Positions 56,500-64,000 of a DNA stretch of 64,000 nucleotides are shown here, piece by piece. The stretch spans positions 310,001-374,000 of the forward strand of contig JADNRX010000002.1 of assembly GCA_015501595.1 (NCBI GenBank), given 5' to 3'. Made by a program: the position numbers and the translations under genes. Source of the DNA: Hymenopellis radicata (taxonomy: Eukaryota; Basidiomycota; Agaricomycetes; Agaricales; Physalacriaceae). The notes under the pieces are model-generated. The model saw only the letters and a list, made by a program, of their open reading frames with translations, did not search any database and had not been told where the DNA came from. Position 1 is the stretch's first letter. The number at the start of each line of letters is the position of its first letter.

Positions 56500-59400
56500 C
56501 TATAATATAGACTGGGAGTAGTATTGGAACTACGTGTCTGTCAGGATAGATTTCGAATACCGAACTGAGAGTACCTACCGAGTCGTATAACCGCGTCCAA
56601 TGTGATCCCAAGGACGTGTCGATTAGGCGATCGACGTGTTCTCCGATCAGGGAATGGGTTAGCGCGGGCTGAAATCGTTCGCGAACAAGGTTGGCGGTCT
56701 GATCACCGAACGCAGTAAAGCACGGAAAGGTAGAATCTGCCAATGCGAGTAAACAAATTGACCATCTGTATGACTGCGTCTTGTCTCACCTTTCTGCATC
56801 AGTTCGATCAAGGCTGCAAGGAAAATGAGCGAGGCGCTCCGAAGACTGCAGACATGCTTACTTATAATTCTGTCACAATGTTTTCGGGCTGCTTCGAATC
56901 CCTCTTTGAACAGTCGTCTAAACTCGAGGTATGCTGGACCGGTAACACCGCCGAGGACTTCAATGTACTCGATGGGCAGCTTGAACGGTGCGGCTTCGAA
57001 TCCGATGTTGCCCGGTGTGTTGGTTAAATAAAGCCAAAGTCGATGTGTATAAGGTGGCCGTCTCGGTCGAGAGTATGTTTCCGTTGTGGCGATCCTTAAT
57101 TTGAAGTAGGTATGTGATGAGGGAGTAACCTTCGGACGATGTCAGTTCAGGTCATGTAACTAGTACTGACACACATACCAGCCAGTGACTTGGCAAAGTT
57201 TCTCTGAGCTCGTGCGAACTTTGCGGATGAAGGATCGCCGTAGGTCTATCGTTCCGTCTGAATGCGCAAATCCAAGAATTCGGAGGATAACTTACGCTCT
57301 GAAAGTGATCGAATAGTGTTACGTGGCCCAGTCTGCCTTCAGTAAGCCTCCGAGCGTACTCAGCCTTCTTTATGGAATGTATAGAGACTGCGTCAGTAAT
57401 AGTTTCCACCAAGCCCGATGAACCACCGAGAATGACGATGCGGAAACTGACCAACATGGGATTAATGAATGGCCATCGACAATCTAAACGAAGGACATAC
57501 TATCTTGCCCAACACTGGCAGTTCTCTTCGGTCCATATTCGTTGAAACTCCCGGATTAGCTGCGTAGCAAGTTGTTCCTGTCGTAGGTCACCTCCCGTCT
57601 TCACTATAACCGAAACACAATCCCAATTCACTGCAAAGGAGTTCAGAACGCAAATCAACCGGAATGAAAGTCAAGTTACCAAGATGCCCGTAAGGAGATC
57701 CATGTCTTATGCGGCTCTGAGGCATACAGTGAGCCGGCTCCCATGGAAATAGTGACAGATAGATATACCTTTTTAGCAGCCCAAGATTCACTGAACACAA
57801 CAGCAGAGGGATCTGCCTTGTTCAGCTCCCGCCGAATGATACCCTCATCTTCTGCTGTCTTCATACCGCTAATATTATCGATACGCATAATACTCTCCAT
57901 CTCCCGGTTCTCCTTCATCCGCTCCATGCGCTCCTCCTCCAACGCCAACATCTCCTGCATGATACGCTCCTTGATGGCGGATGCGTCGTGAGGCTGCAAT
58001 CGCATGCGCGCCGGTTGTTGATGCTCAAGTGGTGATGAAGCCGGAGGCGGAGGAGGTGCCGATATTGTCAACCAATTCGAGCCAGGGAGCCAACTCATTG
58101 GGGCCCAATGCGAAGTGGAGTCTGAGGCGCTGCTGTTACTAACGGGCTCACGCGCTATGTTGGCATTTAACTGAGCAAGCATTATGGCAGCCGTGCGCAT
58201 CCGCTCGGAGTATTCGTCCAGAGAAAGGGCGGGTCCATTGCTTGAGACGTCGTGGAGTTGTGAAGGATAAGGGGAGGCAGGATCAGGGAGGCGTGATGAT
58301 GAAGGTCCGTATGATGAAGGTCCGTTCTCCAGACGAGGAGAGGGAGGAATGGAAGAGGGACGTGACCATGCCGCCATGTCTAGCTCTTTGTTTTTAGGTG
58401 TCGGGGGGAGTACGATGGAGTCGGAGATGTCTACTGGACGAGATCGCAAGGATTGCTCTGCGCCATACAGCTGCTCTACAAGATCAATCTCCTCTTCCTC
58501 GTCCGGGGGAACTAATAAGGTAGGCGTTGGCGGGTCTACTACTAGAGGAGGTGGCGGAGCATCCCCTGGAACAACAACTACATCGCTGCCATTACTCGTC
58601 GCGTCTGATTTGGAGTGGTGATGGTTTGTGTAGGGAGGTTGTTGAATGGGATCAGATCCTTTGAAGCACCCTTGCGCTCGTTTTCTTTTACGACAATTTT
58701 CTTCAAAACGTCCTTATTTCCTCGTCTAGACGGGTCGAAAGTCGAGCTCATCGTTGAGGATCTCGATCAAGAGGACATAAGGCGCGCGTTCAGCAGAGTT
58801 TAGCACCACACTTTCGCCTGGCGGAATTCGCACAACACGATGATGGGGTTGTGTGGTTCCTTGAGGTTGAGGCGTGTCTGACGACGAACACCACATGGGC
58901 ATGCATATCTAAGAATATTAAATCTTGGCAACCGTCAGTTAGAAATGGCCCAATCACCTCTGCAGGTAATTTGTGATTTAAAGCCGTTAATTCTGCTCTT
59001 AGCGCGCTTATGCGGGCAGGTCGTGGAATGACCAGCAGTCGGTTGGATATGTTTTCGAGAGTGAGCAAAAATTGGACCTGATGAATATTAGACCACATCT
59101 CGAAGCTCGCTGTTAGAGAAGCACCTCTGACCGACAGTAGTGACTCCGTAGAAGATGAGACTGTGCGGGTATGTCGTATGTTTCGAGCAGGGCGTCGGCG
59201 ATGTTGGTCGAAGCAGAACGAAGAGGCTGTCGGGAGGTGGATACGGAGGGCGTGGATTGGTATGGCGATACAATTTGTTCAGAGTCAAATTGTCCGAGTG
59301 GGTCTATAGACAACCTAGACTTGCGCAAGGATCTCAAGTGTAGAGGAAGTGTAGGCGCTGTCTGAGAGGCGCCAATTGTGCGGCGTCTAGAGAGCTTTGC

Positions 59401-60252
59401 GCGGGGATTGTCAGAGTGTTGATCTGGGGAAGGGGAATCTGGTTCTTCGAGGTCGACTTCGTCCTGATCATCTTCTTCGGCGGCGACAGAAGTGGTACTT
59501 ATGCTAGGGCTGTTACTCGGCGCTGAGTCATGGTCGTGTCGGTCAATACTACGCTGGTCAGTGCCGTCGTCGTCGATTCTTCCCTGCTCGATGGCAACTT
59601 GGCCCATTATTTCTGTTAGTCTTGGAAGGACGGGCGTGCCTGCCAAAACGAGGCCGATTCCAACGAGAACGGGTTGAGTGTGTGCTTTGATCTTCTTTCG
59701 AGAGAACCGAGATTGGAAGGGGAGGCTAATAGACGAGTAGGGGCCAGTTGCTGGTGGAGGGAGATCTCCGAAGATAATTTCATGACACCGGAGGAGAATG
59801 CGTTGGCAAATCATAAAGGATTGCGAGTCATGCTGGGTACTAGAGAGATCCCGGAGCGTGGCTTGCATGAACCAGAGCGTCTAAGGCGCGTTAAACGGTC
59901 AAACTGGGCAAACGGGCGCGAGGTCATTGCGACGTACGATCATGGCAATATGAGTTGACCTTGTGCAAATATCAACCACGAAACACTCAAGGGCGCGAGA
60001 TTTCGACGGCCGAGTGACCAAGAGATGACTGTGGCGCATTTGAGGACGAGAGTCAAAATAAAATGGGAGAGAAAATGGGTACCAGATGAATCCCCAGACA
60101 TCGGCCAGTTCCTCCGTGTCGAGTTGGCGCAGACGGCGAGTAATGTAGTAGGTTATACCGATGTTGTCTGAGTAGAGCCTGAGATACTGGAGGGCGACGT
60201 GGACCGAGAAATATGACTGGAACAGGCGTAGGAGGAGGGAATGGGAACCCAT
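56500..60252 (-). CDS. PIK1: phosphatidylinositol 4-kinase (PIK1/PI4K-beta type)
   Basis: This lipid kinase makes PI4P at the Golgi and nucleus, needed for secretion. The N-terminal helical (LKU) domain opens with LRLFQSYFSVHVALQYLRLY and YYITRRLRQLDTEELADVWG. A long Ser/Asp-rich linker follows, then a conserved block LENISNRLLVIPRPARISAL, RAPYVLLIEILNDELDFDPS. A second linker contains EGIIRRELNKADPSAVVFSE, and RIRHGSPYGHLG leads to NWDCVSVIVKTGGDLRQEQL (ATP-binding Lys). The kinase core shows SSGLVETITDAVSIHSIKKA, the conserved NTPGNIGFEAAPFKLPIEYI, and CFTAFGDQTANLVRERF. The last exon is FQYYSQSIL after a 3' intron. About 1,000 residues. It shares a 94-bp head-to-head promoter with OST3/6. 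Confidence 0.94.
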
Positions 60253-60346
60253 GGCGGGAAGAGCTAGGTGAGTCCGATACCCAAAAGCGGAAGTGACCGA
60301 TCAGAGAACACGTCGCTTGACTTGTTACTTTTATTGACATTTAGCC
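60253..60346. promoter_or_regulatory. 94-bp divergent promoter between PIK1 and OST3/6
   Basis: The two start codons are only 94 bp apart. No TATA box is evident. Both genes act in the secretory pathway, so shared control is plausible but not shown. Confidence 0.5.
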
Positions 60347-61533
60347 ATGCATTGGCTCTCGCTCCTCCTCGTCGCTCCTTTGGCCGTCCTCGCGAAAGAT
60401 ATCCAAAAGGAGCTCATCGCCCTCGCTGCAGCTGGCAACGGGCTCATCCGTCTCGATGCCAATTCATTCGACCTCTTGACTGGCCCAAACCGCAACTGGT
60501 CTGCAGCCATTCAGTTCACCGCCATGGACAAGCGCCGTCGCTGCGAGCCGTGCAGGTCAGTCGCCGTGACGCCGTCGGACTCTGCCCTTACCGTCCATCC
60601 ACAGGGAGTTTGATCCATCTTGGAATGAAGTCTCCAAGGCATGGGCAGGCGCCCCCAAGGAACATCGCGACTCCCACTTTTTCGCGACCCTCGATTTCGA
60701 TGAGGGTCAGGCCGTCTTTCAGTCGGCAAGTCTGCTCTTATACATGTCAAGGACACGTATTCATCTCCTCCGCAGTTGGGCCTGACGTCCGCCCCGGTTG
60801 TGTACATTTACCCCGCTACAGAAGGACCAAGACTTCCACCCAATGGCAAGACAGTACCTTTGAAATACGACTTTTCCAAGTATGCTTTGTTCTCGAGACG
60901 CGTTCAATACTTACTTGTTTCCCAGTGGCTTCGAAGCAGGACCACTCGCCGCCCAGATCTCCAACCACACTCCCATTCCCATCCCATACACCGCTCCCAT
61001 CGACTGGGGCAGGTGGGCTACCTTCATTGCTGGTTTCTTGGGTTTCCTCTCCGTGCTTCGTTTCATCGCGCCCATTCTCCAAAACAAATGGACTTGGGCA
61101 GTCGGCACCATCCTCACCTCCCTCATCATGACCTCTGGATACATGTTCACCCAGATTAGGAACGTCCCATATACCGGCGCCAATGGTCAGTGGATCGCAG
61201 CAGGATACCAAAATATGTACGGACAAGAAGTCCAAGTTATTTCTTTAATATGTACGTTTCATCTTTCATTGCGGCTTTCTGTATCTCACCGTGTGCTTAG
61301 ACGGGGTTCTCGCATTCTCTTTCCTGATGCTCACTGTCATAGTCCCCTACCAAACGTCGCCTTCGCGCCAACGTCTCCAGATTTATCTTTGGATGGCCGT
61401 CATCATGATCGTATATTCAGTTCTTGTCACACTGTTTAAAGTCAAGAATAGAGGCGAGTTTCCTATTTGATTTGTCTCCCACACCTTTTGTGCTAACTGC
61501 AATACAGGTTATCCATTCCGTCTCTTCTTGTAG
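60347..61533 (+). CDS. OST3: oligosaccharyltransferase subunit OST3/OST6
   Basis: This thioredoxin-like subunit of the ER oligosaccharyltransferase helps glycosylate sites near disulfides. The signal peptide MHWLSLLLVAPLAVLA precedes a luminal thioredoxin fold with the redox motif CEPC, then [18 protein letters not shown] and FATLDFDEGQAVFQSLGLTS, APVVYIYPATEGP. Four transmembrane helices follow: WATFIAGFLGFLSVLRFI, WAVGTILTSLIMTSGYMF with QIRNVPYTGANGQWIAAGY (conserved loop), YGVLAFSFLMLTVIVP and MAVIMIVYSVLVTLFKVKN. It ends GYPFRLFL. The CxxC, four helices and the RNVPY loop are all as in Ost3/Ost6 and human TUSC3/MAGT1. Six or so short introns. Confidence 0.93.
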
Positions 61534-61658
61534 ACTTTAACATGACGTCATGTGTATTTCCATAGTAAAAAAGGATGTCGCCGCATATGCGCTGCCAGTG
61601 AGTCTATCAAGTACTGTTTTTACATTTCGAATAGCATCGAATCGCGTCGCTGGACGGC

Positions 61659-63819
61659 CTATAGCGTTACATCAAGCCTCGAAAAATAGTCAACAAGACC
61701 ATCGGCTGTGTACACATATGCGCCAATGATTCCATCTGGGCGAATGGCTACCCAGAGCGTCGTCTGCTCATCCACGTTATAGGCCGTATACGCCACACGA
61801 TCAACATCCTCAAGGACCTCGACCTCCGTCTGAGTCTGAGACCTTTCGTGACTGATTACGACGACTTTCGCCAATCCAGACTCTTGGTGTGGTTTCAACC
61901 GATTCAAGTGTCCTGCAACACTTTCCACCCCGGAAGTGGGGAACACCAATATCAAATGCGCCCCAGCGTTCTCGTCCAGGAGATTGAAAAGGTTGGTTGT
62001 GTTCTCGCCTTGCCTCAAACCACCGAAAAAGGGTGCTCGATCACCAGCACGAATGTTTGCGCCAAGAATACCATATGGATTCTTCTCCAATGATTGTTCG
62101 CCGGTGTCTCTGGCGTCGAGTACAATCTGGCTCCATCGGTAGTTCACGCCGAGTTGAAGGAGCTTGACTGAACGTTGCATTGGATCTGCTGGTGCCGACG
62201 ATTCGGGAGCGGCCTCGAATGCGGCGTTGGGAATATGGGCGAAGGCGCGTGCGTGAAGGGCATTGGAGAGATTCAGCATTTCCGCGACAACCGGCATACG
62301 CTCGGCTTCGTATGTCGAAAGAAGGCTGATGCTGGCAGCCTTTTTGACAACGAGCGCCATCTTCCAGGCGAGGTTGAACTATGTCGAATGATGAGTGCGT
62401 GTGGAAGATAATGCCATGAAAAGACGTACTGCGTCTTGCATCGCCGTGTTGGCGCCCTGGCCTCCAGCAGGGGAATGACAGTGTGCAACGTCTACGGAAG
62501 GAAGCCTCAATGAAGTGAGTGGATGACGGTATTGGTTGATTCACCTCCAGCTAAGAAGACCCTTCCGTTAGAGAACTTTTCTGCCATGCGGATGTTGGCT
62601 CTGTCGTCATGTCATTCTCGAAGTTGCATAGCTGCGCGACCGAGAAACTCACTTCCACTCTGATATCCACGCTGCGTCTTTGAACACGATGTCTTCACGG
62701 ATTGCAATCGAGTTGAAGAATGTCTGAAGGCTGGTAACATCACTCGGAAGCTCTTTCTGCATCAATGGACCAAGCGCTTGAAGCTGGAACAGAGGCGCAG
62801 GGTCAACCGGCTTCAAGGATATCCTGCCAGTCATTGTTAGCGACGAGTCCCCGTATGATTCATGTCGATGTGACATACGCAGCCTTTGCGAAATCTCCCC
62901 ATCGGTGCCAGTACTGTTGTTGCATATCAGTGAAAGCCACGTCGCTTTCGTACCCTAGCTCACTTCTCGACTGAACCCAGGGACTTGAACGTTCGCAGAG
63001 ATCATCCGATCCGCCTCTAGGGTGTCGCCAATGAACTGGATGTCGAGAAGACGCCGCGAACGTCCTTGGCATGTATTCTTCAGCACCTACGCAACGTCAC
63101 CGCACAGGCCAGAGCATACCTTTCGCGCCATCTGCGCACACAAGGAACACACATTCAATGTCCTCCGTGGCGCCGTCGCTGAGCGTCACGGATGCGGTCA
63201 CCGCTTCGCTCGTCTGGGAGATACCGGCGAGTTCTTTTCCTCGCTCAACATCGCATCCGAGAGCATGCAAGCGACGTCGGAGGATGCCTTCGAGCGCGGC
63301 TTGACTGATCGTTGCTGTGCTACGCTGTATTAAATCAGTGAGCTCGCCAAACCATAGGTAGTATCATCAAGATAACTTGCATAGGGAATCGTCGAAGTGT
63401 CCTGCGCAGGAGCAGACCAGTCGAATGCCTCCAAAACAGTCATTCCAGAAGGATCGTAAATGGCCATCTGAAGCGGCGGGAGGGCTCTGGCGTCAAAGTC
63501 TTCCTTGACGCCGAGGATAGACAAGAGCTCCAAAGTCCGTGGCTGAGATACAGAGAGCAGGGGTATTAGATGTTATTTATTCGTGGATACTCTCCCGAAA
63601 CCTAGTCAACGCACCATAATGGCAGTCCCGCGAATGGCGTCGTGGGAGACCGAAGCCTGCTCGATTATGCGAACTTTGACGCCACACTTTACGAGGCTCA
63701 GAGCCATGGTGAGTCCAGTCGGGCCAGCGCCAACCTAAAACGGTGTCAGCGCATAGTTATTACCTTGGCGCTGCGGGAACGGAAATTACGACAAGAACGG
63801 GAGGCTTGGAGGGAGACAT
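61659..63819 (-). CDS. FAD-dependent aromatic monooxygenase (phenol hydroxylase type)
   Basis: This is a class A flavoprotein hydroxylase that puts oxygen on phenolic or polyketide rings using NAD(P)H. The first exons give MSPSKPPVLV joined to VGAGPTGLTMALSLVKCGVK, the FAD-binding GxGxxG. RTLELLSILGVKEDF follows. The DG motif is FLVCADGAKG, with RRFLDIQFIGDTLEADRM after it. The second FAD motif is RVFLAGD, then AHCHSPAGGQGANTAMQDAF. The C-terminal exon ends with the thioredoxin-like domain of phenol hydroxylases (GDRAPFFGGL, LVFPTSGVE, TTLWVAIRPDGIIGAYV). About 560-600 residues with seven or more introns. Substrate unknown; no PKS or other biosynthetic gene is nearby, so a catabolic role is plausible. 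Confidence 0.88.
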
Positions 63820-64000
63820 GAGATGATACCTTTAAATGAGGGAGCAGCGAGGTATACCACCACCACAGCCTTTAATATTATCTCCCCCCGGGCTCGGTCT
63901 CAACTGATGATCATGCGACATGCTTCTAGTTGTGTGCCGTGACTTGAATGTGGGACCTATCGTACACGAACCACCCCGAAGGTGGATAGAAGAATTGATG
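63820..64000. other. 5' flank of the FAD monooxygenase, window edge
   Basis: These 181 bp hold the upstream region of the monooxygenase (minus strand). No further gene can be recognised before the window ends. Confidence 0.4.

Noticed and set aside
60268..61131. 287-codon plus-strand ORF
   Set aside because: Out-of-frame shadow of OST3/6; it reads across three of that gene's introns.

Overview
This window looks like chromosomal DNA of a basidiomycete fungus, probably an Agaricomycete. Genes are dense and on both strands. They are cut by many introns of about 45-60 nt with CTGAC/CTAAC-like branch sites. The proteins are ordinary eukaryotic ones with a fungal flavour: FKS1 glucan synthase, KRE2/KTR mannosyltransferases, the Nur1/Mug154 family and a trifunctional C1-tetrahydrofolate synthase. 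There are no operons, CRISPR arrays, rRNA genes or phage genes. I assembled gene models by hand from splice signals and conserved motifs, so internal exon edges are less certain than gene identity.

Layout. 1-10 kb: the 3' end of FKS1 (cell-wall beta-1,3-glucan), the XPD/RAD3 helicase, RNA polymerase subunit RPB12, an alpha/beta hydrolase, a single-pass coiled-coil membrane protein and a Nur1/Mug154-like nuclear-rim protein. 10-14 kb: two tandem Old Yellow Enzyme paralogues, each with its own TATA box. 14-20.4 kb: mitochondrial Phe-tRNA synthetase, then the divergent pair GrpE/MGE1 and C1-THF synthase. 20.8-21.8 kb: an intron-containing tRNA-Ile(UAU) followed by a cluster of fold-back (MITE-like) repeats. 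21.9-25 kb: a CCCH zinc-finger/coiled-coil gene and a coiled-coil gene only 35 nt apart. 25-27.8 kb: gene-poor, with one possible small cysteine-rich ORF. 27.8-39.4 kb: i-AAA protease YME1 head-to-head with a GCIP-like gene, a disordered basic/acidic protein, fructose-1,6-bisphosphatase, a four-finger C2H2 factor and a PMP3-family protein with a long tail. 39.4-49.2 kb: a MYND-finger protein, a decayed nicotinamide riboside kinase, a small unknown gene, GGPP synthase, a secreted PNGase A and a second tRNA-Ile(UAU). 49.4-64 kb: a solitary soluble ABC ATPase, TOM40, two tandem KTR mannosyltransferases, PI 4-kinase PIK1 head-to-head with OST3/OST6, and an aromatic FAD monooxygenase.

Several themes recur. 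One is secretory glycosylation and cell wall (FKS1, two KTRs, OST3/6, PNGase A). Another is mitochondrial biogenesis (FARS2, GrpE, YME1, TOM40). Tandem duplication (OYE, KTR) and very short head-to-head promoters also recur. The most unusual local signal is a run of single-base homopolymer-length frameshifts in conserved genes between 15.9 and 17.5 kb (GrpE and C1-THF synthase), with a similar break in PNGase A. These look more like consensus errors than biology but should be checked. I did not find a clearly new multi-gene system. The best candidates for something undescribed are the fold-back repeat family, the OYE pair with altered FMN-contact residues, and the closely spaced same-strand CCCH/coiled-coil pair.
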